From contig JBFXCU010000006.1 in the NCBI GenBank assembly GCA_050181835.1, positions 1-64,000 of the forward strand: a DNA stretch of 64,000 nt, read 5' to 3'. Position numbers and translations under genes: made by a program. The notes below the pieces were generated by a model. It was not told where the DNA came from. It was given only the letters and a program-made list of their open reading frames with translations, and ran no database searches. Below, piece by piece: positions 14,977 through 23,686 of this stretch (position 1 is the stretch's first letter; each line of letters opens with the position of its first letter). This stretch comes from CAILZL01 sp050181835 (GTDB taxonomy: Bacteria > Pseudomonadota > Gammaproteobacteria > Steroidobacterales > Steroidobacteraceae).

Positions 14977-17348
14977 ACTCGACCACCGCCATCCGTTTGC
15001 GCTTCCGGCTGTGGCTGATGTTGATGCTGCTTATGTTGGGCGTACTGCTGTGGCGGGTATTGCCACAGTTGAAGATAGAAACCGATATCTTGGCTTTATT
15101 GCCCAGTGAGCAAGGTGATGTGGCGACCAGCGATGCGGTAGATCGTTTCTCGCAGGCTTTGGCTGGCAAGATGCTGGTCTTGGTAGGGGCGGCAGAAATA
15201 CCACAGGCCAAGTTAGCGGCACAGGCCTATGCGCAGGTGCTGCGAAATTCTCCGGCGTTTGCGCAAGTAAGCTTGGAACAAGATGGCCTGAGTCAGGCAA
15301 TGTTGGCGTTGTACCAACCGCATCGTGCTTACTTGTTGTCGCAGCGTCATAGGCAGTTGTTGCAAACTGGGCAGCAGGCACAACTACAAAGCGAAGCACT
15401 GCGTGCGGCGTTCACGCCCACCGGATTGATGCGTGTAGTCGGTTTCGCAGATGATCCATTGGGATTGGCCAATGATTATTTTATGCAACAACTGCCAGTC
15501 ATGGGTGCTGCACAATTGGACGGCAAAGTGCTGCTGGTTACTAGCGAATCAACCCAGTACGTGCTGATTACTGCCGAACTTACTGGTAGTCCTTTTGCTA
15601 CCGAAGTGCAGGACGCTTCACAAGCGGCGTTAATAGCGGCGCGCATGGCGGCAGAGCGGGCCATTGCGCCACTCAAGGTGGACGTCGTGATGTCGGGTAC
15701 CATGCCGCATGCCAAGGCGGCGCGTGAGCGTGCCACAACTGAATTAACCACCTTTGGTACGCTGGAAACTATTTTGGTCATGGCGCTGTTAATCGCCGTG
15801 TTCAGCGCACTGCGACCGTTGCTGCTTGGTGCACTGACAATGGCGTTAGCGTTCGCGGCAGGCCTCTGTGCGGTACATTTTACCTTCGGCACTGTGCATG
15901 TGTTAGCGCTGGTGTTTGGCTCCAGCCTGATCGGTGGTGTGATCGATTATTCCATTCACTTTTTCGCGGATCGCTTTCGCGGGGATACTAACTGGACGCC
16001 TGCTACTGCGGTGGAGCATATAGGTGGTGCCATTCTGCTCGGTTGGTGTGCCACCGTGCTCGGCTATGTCGTGTTGCTAGTGGTGCCGTTTCCGGGGTTA
16101 CGACAAATTGCATTGTTCTGTGTGGCCGGTCTAACAGTTGGGTGCCTCACTGTGTTGTGCGCTTATCCGGTGCTGTATCGAGTGCCTGTGCGCAGCGTGC
16201 CTTGGGGGCCACAAATCGGTGAGTGGCTTGCCAGTCGCTTCAAACCTGGTGGATGGACAACGCCACGCGTTGCGATGGCACTGTTGTTGCTGGTGCTGGC
16301 CTTGAGCGGAGTGCAAAAAATAGTACTACAAGATGATGTACGTACCTTGCAGTCGTCACCGCCGGAATTGATTGCTGCGGAAAAGCGTGTCGCGTCCTTG
16401 CTGCAATCAGGGATTGAGTCACGTTACTTTCTGGTACAGGGCGTGAGTGTCCAAGCAGTGCTGGACAATGAGATGCAACTCACGCAGGCGTTGGATCAGG
16501 TGCGGGCGGCGGGTGGATTGCGCGGCTATACCGCTGTATCGCAGTCACTGCCATCCTTACGACAACAACAGCACTCAAGGCAGCTGCTGACCGACAGTGT
16601 GTTGGGAGAGCGGGGTATATTGCCGTCGTTATGGCGGCAATTGGGCTTGAGTCCCACCGACGCGGTGGCAAGAGCGGAAGCTTTTAGCGCGAGCAGTCAA
16701 CCGCTTGAGATTGGTGAATGGTTGGCTAGTGATGCCTCTCGTCCATATCGGGATTTGTGGTTGGGAGAAGTAAATGGCCGTTACGTCAGTATCGTCAGCC
16801 TTGCTGGGGTGAATGATGTACATGCATTGCACGAGATTGAGCAACACGTGGGTGAGGTGCGTTTAATCGATCGCGTTGCAGTTGTATCGGAGGTACTGCG
16901 TAGCTATCGTCAGGCGCTGACCTGGCTACTGCTGCTTGTCTATGTTGCTGTCATGGGGCTGCTGTGTTTCAAATATGGCTGGCGGGAAGCGCCACTGCTG
17001 GTGTTGCCGTCGGCCATAGCCAGTGGCGTGACGTTAGGTCTGTTTGGCTGGTTTGGCGTACCAGTTAATCTGTTTACCCTGCTGGCGCTGTGGTTGGTGT
17101 TGGGATTGGGTGTGGATTACGGCATCTTCCTGCGGCATGGCCGTACCGCGTTACCTGCGGCGGTACTCAGTGTCAGTTTGTCTGCAACAACGACATTGTT
17201 GGCCTTCGGTATGCTGGCGTTCAGTGCTACGCCATTTATTCGTAGCATTGGTTTGACGTTGTTGTGTGCTATCAGCCTATCGTGGTTGTTGGTGATGATT
17301 AGCTGTTTGACGGTGGGAAAGCAGAAACAGGAGATGGTTCATGACTGA
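14973..17348 (+). CDS. MMPL/RND-type exporter
   Basis: This 791-residue integral membrane protein has the duplicated RND layout: one N-terminal helix (residues 10-30), a periplasmic domain of about 220 residues, five helices, then a second periplasmic domain and five more helices. The helices around residue 260-420 include VFGSSLIGGVIDYSIHFF, the usual MMPL helix with acidic residue, and the second half has a matching VLGLGVDYGIF. It is the presumed inner-membrane extractor of the pigment-lipid for the LolA-like carrier next to it. Overlaps of four (upstream) and eight (downstream) bases place it in the same operon. Confidence 0.87.
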   Translation: MNSTTAIRLRFRLWLMLMLLMLGVLLWRVLPQLKIETDILALLPSEQGDVATSDAVDRFSQALAGKMLVLVGAAEIPQAKLAAQAYAQVLRNSPAFAQVSLEQDGLSQAMLALYQPHRAYLLSQRHRQLLQTGQQAQLQSEALRAAFTPTGLMRVVGFADDPLGLANDYFMQQLPVMGAAQLDGKVLLVTSESTQYVLITAELTGSPFATEVQDASQAALIAARMAAERAIAPLKVDVVMSGTMPHAKAARERATTELTTFGTLETILVMALLIAVFSALRPLLLGALTMALAFAAGLCAVHFTFGTVHVLALVFGSSLIGGVIDYSIHFFADRFRGDTNWTPATAVEHIGGAILLGWCATVLGYVVLLVVPFPGLRQIALFCVAGLTVGCLTVLCAYPVLYRVPVRSVPWGPQIGEWLASRFKPGGWTTPRVAMALLLLVLALSGVQKIVLQDDVRTLQSSPPELIAAEKRVASLLQSGIESRYFLVQGVSVQAVLDNEMQLTQALDQVRAAGGLRGYTAVSQSLPSLRQQQHSRQLLTDSVLGERGILPSLWRQLGLSPTDAVARAEAFSASSQPLEIGEWLASDASRPYRDLWLGEVNGRYVSIVSLAGVNDVHALHEIEQHVGEVRLIDRVAVVSEVLRSYRQALTWLLLLVYVAVMGLLCFKYGWREAPLLVLPSAIASGVTLGLFGWFGVPVNLFTLLALWLVLGLGVDYGIFLRHGRTALPAAVLSVSLSATTTLLAFGMLAFSATPFIRSIGLTLLCAISLSWLLVMISCLTVGKQKQEMVHD

Positions 17349-18570
17349 CGTATTAATCATTGGTGCCGGGCCTTCTGGTGCGGTTGCGGCAGCGTTGCTG
17401 GCACAGAAGGGTTATGACGTACTGGTGCTGGAACGACAAGTATTTCCGCGCTTTTCCATTGGCGAAAGTTTGTTGGCCAATAGCATGCAGCTGTTGGCTG
17501 ATGCCGGTATGGATGAGGCGGTGTTGCGCTGTGGTTTCCAATATAAAAACGGTGCGGCCTTTGTTTGCGACAATATGTATTCAGAGTTCAACTTTGTCGA
17601 CAAGGTTACGGAAGGTTATCCGTTTACCTTCCAAGTGCCGCGTGCTGAGTTTGATCAGGTGTTGATCAACGAAGCTGTTCGGTATGGCGCCAAGGTAAGG
17701 TATGAAGTTGAGATCACCGCTTGCGACGTGAGTGGCGAACGGCCAGTGGTCACGGCCAAGGATGTGCAGGGCAATGTGGAAATGCATCGACCGCGGTTCG
17801 TGCTGGATGGCAGTGGTTTCGGCCGTACCTTGCCGCGCTTGCTGAATCTGGAAAAGCCATCCTCATTCCCGACCCGTGCGGCGCTGTTCTGTCACATCAA
17901 GGACAACATTGTGTCCGGGGAATTTGACCGGCAAAAAATTCGTATTGGTATCAATCCCGCCAACCGCGATATCTGGTCTTGGTTGATTCCATTTTCAAAC
18001 GGCAATAGTTCGTTGGGTATCGTGGCAAGTCAGGATCAACATGCCAAGTATGGCGGCGGTAACGAAGCGCGTCTGTGGGCGATGGTTGCTGATGAGCCAA
18101 CGCTAATGAGCTTGCTGTCTGGCGCACACACGGTGCGACCGGTGGGCGAGATTGTCGGCTATTCCGCCAATGTAACAACCTTGCACGGACCTGGGTTTGC
18201 GTTGTTGGGCAATGCGGCTGAGTTTCTGGATCCTGTTTTTTCATCAGGCGTCACCATTGCCATCAAATCAGCCACATTGGCAGCGGCAGTGCTGGATCGT
18301 CAGCTACGCGGAGAATCTGTTGATTGGCAGGTAGAGTTTGCTGAGGCGTTGCTGTTCGGCGTGGAAACGTTCCGTACTTTCGTCAATGGTTGGTACGACC
18401 TTTCCTTGCAGGATGTGATTTTCGCGCCTAACAAAGATCCGAACATACATCGCATGATCTGTTCAGTGCTCGCCGGTTATGTGTGGGATCCTGCTAATCC
18501 ATACAATGGGCCGCAGTCTTCACGCCGTCTGAAGGCATTGGCGCAGATGTGTCGACAACAGGCGGCGTAG
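17341..18570 (+). CDS. FAD-dependent oxidoreductase with flavin-halogenase motif
   Basis: The 409-residue flavoprotein has the N-terminal dinucleotide motif GAGPSG (residues 8-13), a family-typical PRFSIGES segment, and WSWLIP at 212-217, which fits the WxWxIP signature of flavin-dependent halogenases. A GFQYKNGAAF stretch supplies Lys69 at the place where phenol-type halogenases have a conserved Lys. These features suggest halogenation of the aryl head group, as in brominated xanthomonadin pigments, but related flavoproteins in such clusters may only hydroxylate or desaturate. It overlaps the exporter by eight bases and its TAG shares bases with the GTG of the next gene. Confidence 0.8.
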   Translation: MTDVLIIGAGPSGAVAAALLAQKGYDVLVLERQVFPRFSIGESLLANSMQLLADAGMDEAVLRCGFQYKNGAAFVCDNMYSEFNFVDKVTEGYPFTFQVPRAEFDQVLINEAVRYGAKVRYEVEITACDVSGERPVVTAKDVQGNVEMHRPRFVLDGSGFGRTLPRLLNLEKPSSFPTRAALFCHIKDNIVSGEFDRQKIRIGINPANRDIWSWLIPFSNGNSSLGIVASQDQHAKYGGGNEARLWAMVADEPTLMSLLSGAHTVRPVGEIVGYSANVTTLHGPGFALLGNAAEFLDPVFSSGVTIAIKSATLAAAVLDRQLRGESVDWQVEFAEALLFGVETFRTFVNGWYDLSLQDVIFAPNKDPNIHRMICSVLAGYVWDPANPYNGPQSSRRLKALAQMCRQQAA

Positions 18571-19127
18571 TGAAATCTCTATTGATGGTGGCGCTTATGT
18601 TGCTGGCATCCTGCGTCAATATGTCACCTGTGCCTGTGCAGGACTCCGGCTGGCCATTGTTATCGCCGAGCAGCCTGTCGCAACCTAGACAGGTGACGCA
18701 ACTATTGCGTGGTGACTACGACGATAACAGCTTCAGTTTGCGTAGTGTGGTGACAGTAGATAAGCAACAGTTGGTAGTGGTTGGTGTAACCAGCATGGGT
18801 TTAAGGGCATTCACGCTCAGGTACGATGGTCAACAGCTAAGCGAAGAGCGTGCATCGCAAGTGCCCGCTGCCGTGCAGTCACGGCAATTGCTCAATGATT
18901 TGCAACTGGCATTCTGGCCGCTGCCTGTATTACAGCAAGTATGGCAGTCAGCGGGCGGGCAGGTCAGTGAGCCTTATCCGGGTACGCGTCGTTTACACCG
19001 TGATGGTGTGCTGCTGGCTGAAGTGCATTACGCTGCCGACCCATGGAATGGCCGGGTATGGTTGCGACACTTTGATCATCCATACAGTTTGTATATCGAA
19101 AGTACCCCGCTTGGGACGGATCCTTAG
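18570..19127 (+). CDS. DUF3261-family lipoprotein
   Basis: From the GTG at 18570 the protein has 185 residues with a short signal and lipobox LLASC, so it is a predicted lipoprotein. The rest is a beta-rich domain of the DUF3261 type found in aryl polyene clusters and resembling the LolB fold (YDDNSFSLRSVV near the start of the domain). With the LolA-like and MMPL proteins it could complete a dedicated export route by accepting the pigment at the outer membrane. The junction TAGTG with the flavoprotein gene decides the start; an upstream ATG at 18549 would lie inside the previous gene. Confidence 0.75.
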   Translation: MKSLLMVALMLLASCVNMSPVPVQDSGWPLLSPSSLSQPRQVTQLLRGDYDDNSFSLRSVVTVDKQQLVVVGVTSMGLRAFTLRYDGQQLSEERASQVPAAVQSRQLLNDLQLAFWPLPVLQQVWQSAGGQVSEPYPGTRRLHRDGVLLAEVHYAADPWNGRVWLRHFDHPYSLYIESTPLGTDP

Positions 19128-19136
19128 GATGGTTTG

Positions 19137-19610
19137 ATGTCAGAAAAATCCGAATTTCACATGTCGCAACTCTTACCGCATGCAGGCCGTATGCTGCTAC
19201 TGGATGAATTGCTGGCACACCATGCAGAAGGTATTGAGGTCGCGCTAACAATTCGTGCCGACAGTGTACTGTGTGATGGTGTCACTGGTGTGCCTGCGTG
19301 GGTGGGCATGGAGTACATGGCGCAGGCTGCGTGTGCTTACTCCGGCGTGCAAGAAGTACGAGACGGAAAGCGACCTAGTATTTCACTCTTGCTGGGTGCG
19401 CGTTCGTATCAAGCTCAGGTGCCGGTGTTTGCTTTGGACTCACGATTGGTTGTCAGTGCGCAGATGGTGATGTGTGATGACGCTGATATGGCCGTGTTTC
19501 AATGCAGTATTCGCGATGCGGCTACTGGTCAGGAATTGGCCGTTGGTGATATCAAGGCCGTCCGTCCAGCGGATATACAGGCATTAGTGAGGGCACAGTT
19601 GCATGGCTAA
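19137..19610 (+). CDS. apeP: ApeP-type hot-dog dehydratase
   Basis: This 157-residue protein is a 3-hydroxyacyl-ACP dehydratase-like hot-dog domain; LLPHAGRMLLLDEL at its start is the family hallmark. GMEYMAQAACAYSG matches the central helix. ApeP forms the dehydratase pair with ApeI (12706-13059). The ATG at 19137 follows an AGGA block. The last eight bases overlap the start of the ketoreductase gene. Confidence 0.83.
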   Translation: MSEKSEFHMSQLLPHAGRMLLLDELLAHHAEGIEVALTIRADSVLCDGVTGVPAWVGMEYMAQAACAYSGVQEVRDGKRPSISLLLGARSYQAQVPVFALDSRLVVSAQMVMCDDADMAVFQCSIRDAATGQELAVGDIKAVRPADIQALVRAQLHG

Positions 19611-20328
19611 GACAGTATTGGTAACGGGTTCATCACGCGGCATTGGTCGCGCCATTGCTCTCAAACTTGCCGATGAGGGTTACCACATTGTGGTGCATTG
19701 TCGTGGGCAGCGACAGTTTGCTGATGAGACGATGGCGGAGATAGTGAGTAAAGGCGTGACGGCGCGCGTGTTGCAATTTGATGTATCTGATCGTGCCGTT
19801 GCCAGTAATGCACTGTTGGCTGATGTCGAAACGCATGGTGCGTACTACGGAGTGGTGTGCAATGCAGGCATTGCCCGTGACGGGGCTTTCCCCGCGCTCA
19901 CCGGCGAAGACTGGGATGAAGTTCTGACTACCAATCTCGATAGTTTTTATAATGTTCTGAACCCGCTGATTATGCCGATGATCCGCACCCGCAAGCCGGG
20001 ACGCATTGTTACATTGTCTTCGGTGTCGGGTATTACCGGTAATCGCGGTCAGGTAAATTATAGTGCTGCCAAGGCGGGAATTATTGGTGCCACCAAGGCG
20101 TTGGCGGTGGAGTTGGCCAGCCGTAATATCACGGTCAATTGTGTGGCACCAGGGTTGATTCGCACCGACATGATCGCTGAAGTGCACATGGATGAAATTA
20201 TGCAGGCAATTCCGGCCAAGCGTATTGGCGAGCCGGAAGAAGTCGCCAGTGTAGTGGGCTTTTTAATGTCGGAGGGTGCAGCCTATGTGACGCGCCAGGT
20301 GATCGCTGTGAACGGTGGAATGTGCTGA
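19603..20328 (+). CDS. apeQ: 3-ketoacyl-ACP reductase (FabG-like)
   Basis: The 241-residue short-chain dehydrogenase has the cofactor motif TGSSRGIG at residues 8-15, CNAGIARDG, and the catalytic Ser-Tyr-Lys set in SSVSG and NYSAAKAG. It would reduce the beta-keto group after each condensation, using NADPH. The position between the ApeP-type dehydratase and the ApeR-type ketosynthase is that of ApeQ in known clusters. It overlaps the next gene by one base (TGATG). Confidence 0.87.
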   Translation: MAKTVLVTGSSRGIGRAIALKLADEGYHIVVHCRGQRQFADETMAEIVSKGVTARVLQFDVSDRAVASNALLADVETHGAYYGVVCNAGIARDGAFPALTGEDWDEVLTTNLDSFYNVLNPLIMPMIRTRKPGRIVTLSSVSGITGNRGQVNYSAAKAGIIGATKALAVELASRNITVNCVAPGLIRTDMIAEVHMDEIMQAIPAKRIGEPEEVASVVGFLMSEGAAYVTRQVIAVNGGMC

Positions 20329-21566
20329 TGAGTAACAAAGGTAAGCGAGTTGTCGTAACCGGCATGAGTAGCATCACGGCGCTGGGTGATACTTGGACGC
20401 AGTTCGAAGAAAATCTGCGTAACAACGTGAGTGGCGTGTGCTACATGTCTGAGTGGGAGCGCTTCGAAGGGTTGAATACCCGGCTCGCTGGGCCAGTAAC
20501 AGACTTCACACTGCCATCACATTACAGCCGCAAAGTAACGCGCAGTATGGGACGTGTGGCGAAGCTTGCAACGCGCGCAACAGAAGTGGCTTTGCAAGAT
20601 GCCGACTTGTTGAATGATCCAGAAATCAAAACTGGTGCCATGGGTGTGGCATATGGGTCGTGTACGGGCAGTACCGATGCAACGTTGGAATTCAGTTCAA
20701 TGATGATGACCAACGTGGTTGGTGGAATTAATGCCACCACCTACCTGCGCATGATGCCATATACCACTTGTGCCAACATCGGAGTATTTTTTGGGTTGAA
20801 GGGGCGGGTCATTCCGGCAAGCAGTGCTTGTACCTCTGGTAGTCAGAGTATCGGTTACGCTTATGAGGCCATCAAATTCGGCAAGATTGCCATGATGGTT
20901 GCAGGTGGCGCAGAAGAGCTGTGTGCCAGTGAAGCAGCCGTGTTTGATACGCTTTATGCCACTAGCCTGCGTAATGATTCACCCAACACAACGCCGCGAC
21001 CATTTGATCGTGATCGTGATGGATTGGTTGTTGGCGAAGGGGCTGGCACCTTGATACTGGAGGAGTATGAGCATGCCCGTGCGCGTGGCGCGAAGCTTCA
21101 TGCCGAGCTGGTGGGCTTTGCCAGTAACTCGGATGGTGATCATCTGACGCATCCCAACACGCACACTATGGAGGTTGCCATGCGCATGGCTCTCGATGAT
21201 GCTGGCTTACCACCCGAGGCAATTGGCTATGTTAATGCGCATGCCACTTCAACTGAACAAGGCGATATTGCTGAATCACAGGCTATGTATCGTCTGTTTG
21301 GCAAGTACATACCTGTTAGCACCTTAAAAGGCCACCTCGGCCACACTCTTGGTGCATGTGGCGCGGTGGAAAGTTGGGCTACTATCGAAATGATGCGCCA
21401 TGGTTGGTTCGCACCAACCCTTAATCTTGAAAACGTCGATGAGCGCTGTGGTGAGCTTGATTATTTGATGCAAACCGGGCGTCAATTGCAATGTGAGTAT
21501 GTAATGAGTAACAACTTCGCGTTTGGTGGTGTGAATACATCGCTGATATTCAAACGGGTGAGTTGA
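20328..21566 (+). CDS. apeR: Beta-ketoacyl-ACP synthase, ApeR type
   Basis: The 412-residue ketosynthase of FabF type starts at ATG 20328, in a TGATG junction with the reductase gene. Its catalytic set is complete: Cys168 in PASSACTSG, His305 in NAHATSTEQ, and His339 in GHLGHTLGACG. In characterised clusters ApeR is the stand-alone ketosynthase that is thought to start or support chain building. It is the final gene of the rightward operon. Confidence 0.87.
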   Translation: MSNKGKRVVVTGMSSITALGDTWTQFEENLRNNVSGVCYMSEWERFEGLNTRLAGPVTDFTLPSHYSRKVTRSMGRVAKLATRATEVALQDADLLNDPEIKTGAMGVAYGSCTGSTDATLEFSSMMMTNVVGGINATTYLRMMPYTTCANIGVFFGLKGRVIPASSACTSGSQSIGYAYEAIKFGKIAMMVAGGAEELCASEAAVFDTLYATSLRNDSPNTTPRPFDRDRDGLVVGEGAGTLILEEYEHARARGAKLHAELVGFASNSDGDHLTHPNTHTMEVAMRMALDDAGLPPEAIGYVNAHATSTEQGDIAESQAMYRLFGKYIPVSTLKGHLGHTLGACGAVESWATIEMMRHGWFAPTLNLENVDERCGELDYLMQTGRQLQCEYVMSNNFAFGGVNTSLIFKRVS

Positions 21567-21651
21567 GTTTCCTGAAAACTACGCAAGTGCGTATACGTTA
21601 GGCGTTGCAAATGGCGTTGCTTAATGAACGCAATGCGGCAAGTTTGTGTGA

Positions 21652-21686
21652 CACAAAAACAAAAGCGCTGAGCTTTCGCTCAACGC
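21652..21686 (-). terminator. Intrinsic terminator, leftward
   Basis: Read on the minus strand, GCGTTGAGC pairs with GCTCAGCGC around a GAAA-type loop (with one G-U pair) and is followed by TTTTGTTTTTG. It lies about 30 bases after the stop of the parvulin gene at 21717. On the plus strand the run of T is weaker, so it may only partly stop the rightward pigment operon. Confidence 0.75.
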
Positions 21687-21716
21687 CTTTGTCGTGATAG
21701 ACAGATGAAGCAGAAT

Positions 21717-22604
21717 TTACTTGACGGCTTCGCTTGAAGATGAGGTGCTGCTCGCGGCGGCGGCTTCGCTTGAAGAGGAGCTGCTGCTTGCAGCAGGTGC
21801 CATTTCGATCTTGGCGGTCTTACGCAGGTCAGATAGATAGTTCTCGATTTTCTTGTTCTTCACAATCGATTCTACCTGTGTCTTCACGTCAGCAAGTGCC
21901 GGTGGAGTGGGCGTACGGCTTTCCTGCAATTTGATGATGTGAAACCCGTACTGAGTTTTCACTGCGGTTTCGGTCATCTGGCCATTTTCCAGCTGTGCTA
22001 CGGCGGCACCGAATTCCGGCACCATGCTGGCAGGTGAGAACCAGCCAAGGTCGCCGCCTTCTTTAGCAGAACCTGGGTCGGTTGAATTTTTCTTGGCCAG
22101 TGCCGCGAAATCAGCGCCACCCTTGATGGCGGCAATCAGCTTGTCGGCTTCTTCCTGGGTTTTTACCAAGATATGGCTGGCATGATATTCACGTGGCATT
22201 GCAGCGATCTGGGTGTCGTACTCGGCCTGGATGTCGGCATCGGTGATCGGGTTCTTGGCAAGATATTCCTTGGTCATGGTGTCGCTGAGGATGTTGTTAC
22301 GCCACAGGCTGATCTGTACTGCTGCATCACCCTGTTTGTCCAAGCCAGCTTTGGTCGCTTCAGTGGCAGCGATGTGCATGCCGATTAGGCGATCAACCAA
22401 TTTAGTGCGTTGTTCCGCAGTGAGCTTGTCGGCGGTAGTGCTGCCGTTGCTGATGGCAGTCACAAACGCATCGAATTCCTTGGTGGAGATTTTTTCGCCA
22501 TTCACAGTGGCGAGCAGTTCAGTGTCTGGCACGGCAACGCTGCCCTTGGAGCAAGCGGTGGTAGCGGCGATCAAAGCGAGAGCGAATACGTAACGATACT
22601 TCAT
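21717..22604 (-). CDS. Parvulin-type peptidyl-prolyl isomerase lipoprotein
   Basis: The protein of 295 residues has a signal and lipobox (ATTAC), an N-terminal SurA/PpiC-like helical chaperone part (residues 30-130) and a parvulin domain at about 135-235 with HASHILVKT, GGDLGWF and GFHIIKL motifs. It would assist folding of outer-membrane or periplasmic proteins. The last 27 residues are a low-complexity Ser/Ala/Glu tail, encoded by short near-repeats of GCTTCGCTTGAAG on the plus strand. It is separated by 69 bases from the bolA-like gene upstream. Confidence 0.85.
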   Translation of the reverse strand: MKYRYVFALALIAATTACSKGSVAVPDTELLATVNGEKISTKEFDAFVTAISNGSTTADKLTAEQRTKLVDRLIGMHIAATEATKAGLDKQGDAAVQISLWRNNILSDTMTKEYLAKNPITDADIQAEYDTQIAAMPREYHASHILVKTQEEADKLIAAIKGGADFAALAKKNSTDPGSAKEGGDLGWFSPASMVPEFGAAVAQLENGQMTETAVKTQYGFHIIKLQESRTPTPPALADVKTQVESIVKNKKIENYLSDLRKTAKIEMAPAASSSSSSSEAAAASSTSSSSEAVK

Positions 22605-22673
22605 GTTGAGCCTTCTTTGTGAGTCAGATAATTATCAGTCAAGTTGAATTATTTCGAAATTGTTGGGCATGAA

Positions 22674-22970
22674 TCAAATTGCGTCGCTAATCGAAACTTG
22701 CGCTTCATCGGGCGTTTGCGCGGTGATGCTTAAAGCGTGAATGTCAGTTTGCATCAGTGCTCCGAGGCTGCGATATACCAGCTGGTGCCGGGCAATCAGT
22801 CTTAGTCCAGCGAACTGTGAGCTGACGATATGCACGCGGTAGTGTCCTAATCCGCCCTTGGCACCCGCGTGCCCAGCATGCAGGTGACTTTCATCAGTCA
22901 GTTCCAAGCTGTATGGCTTGAACGCAGTGCTCAAACGCGCACGGATCATGTCATATCGAGGGCTGGTCAT
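22674..22970 (-). CDS. BolA-family protein
   Basis: This 98-residue BolA/IbaG-type protein has the DESHLHAGHAG motif with the His that helps ligand iron-sulfur clusters together with monothiol glutaredoxin, followed by the YRVHIVSSQFAGLRLIARHQLVY core. Members act in iron-sulfur delivery and stress or morphology control. It follows the yciB gene in the same direction, with 13 bases between them. Confidence 0.88.
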   Translation of the reverse strand: MTSPRYDMIRARLSTAFKPYSLELTDESHLHAGHAGAKGGLGHYRVHIVSSQFAGLRLIARHQLVYRSLGALMQTDIHALSITAQTPDEAQVSISDAI

Positions 22971-22983
22971 AGGTTAAGAGTGG

Positions 22984-23559
22984 TTAATTCTGCTGATCTG
23001 GTGAGATGGGATTGTTGGCCTCAGTCTCACCGTCCTTGGGTAGTTTTTTGGACAGCCAAATGGCCTGCAGTATGACAAATGCGAGGGTGAGCCCCATGGT
23101 GCCAAACATCTTGAAATTAACCCAAGTGGATTCATCATAGTTGTAAATGACGTACACATTTAATGCGCCCATCAGCACGAAAAAGCCGATCCACAGCCAG
23201 TTCAGCGTGCGCCAGTGTTGGGCTGACAAGGTGATCTGTGCACCCATCAGACGTTGCACCAGTGTTTGTCCGCCGAAGTGGGGTGCCAACAAAAAAGCCA
23301 GCGCAAATAACCAGTCGAGGATGGTCATTTTCCATTGAATAAAGGCTTTGTCATGCACCAATAGAGTCACGCCGCCGAATGCCAATACCAGCGCGGTGGA
23401 GACCAGTAGCATGGGGCTGACCTTGTCTTTACGCAGCCAGAGTATCGCGCACTGGAGGGTCATGGTGGCCATAATGACGACGGTGGCAACGTAAATATCG
23501 CTCAATTTATAAGCAATAAAAAACGCCAGCACTGGCAGGAAGTCGAGCAGCAATTGCAT
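22984..23559 (-). CDS. yciB: Inner membrane-spanning protein YciB (septation protein A)
   Basis: The 191-residue protein has five or six membrane helices and the family start MQLLLDFLPVLAFFIAYKL, with a conserved WKMTILDWLFALAFL helix region and NVYVIYN. YciB affects cell envelope synthesis and septation in enterobacteria. It ends with a polar tail containing EANNPISPDQ. It is divergent from the gene at 23687, with both promoters within the 127-base gap. Confidence 0.93.
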   Translation of the reverse strand: MQLLLDFLPVLAFFIAYKLSDIYVATVVIMATMTLQCAILWLRKDKVSPMLLVSTALVLAFGGVTLLVHDKAFIQWKMTILDWLFALAFLLAPHFGGQTLVQRLMGAQITLSAQHWRTLNWLWIGFFVLMGALNVYVIYNYDESTWVNFKMFGTMGLTLAFVILQAIWLSKKLPKDGETEANNPISPDQQN

Positions 23560-23686
23560 GAGTTAGATATCAGATGTCCGTAAAGGCCGCGTATCATACG
23601 TGAAGCGTGACGCGGATGCGCCCGCTGCCGCCGGATGGCGACGGATCGCACCATGCCAGAACTGTCCTGAACCCGAACCTAACCCA

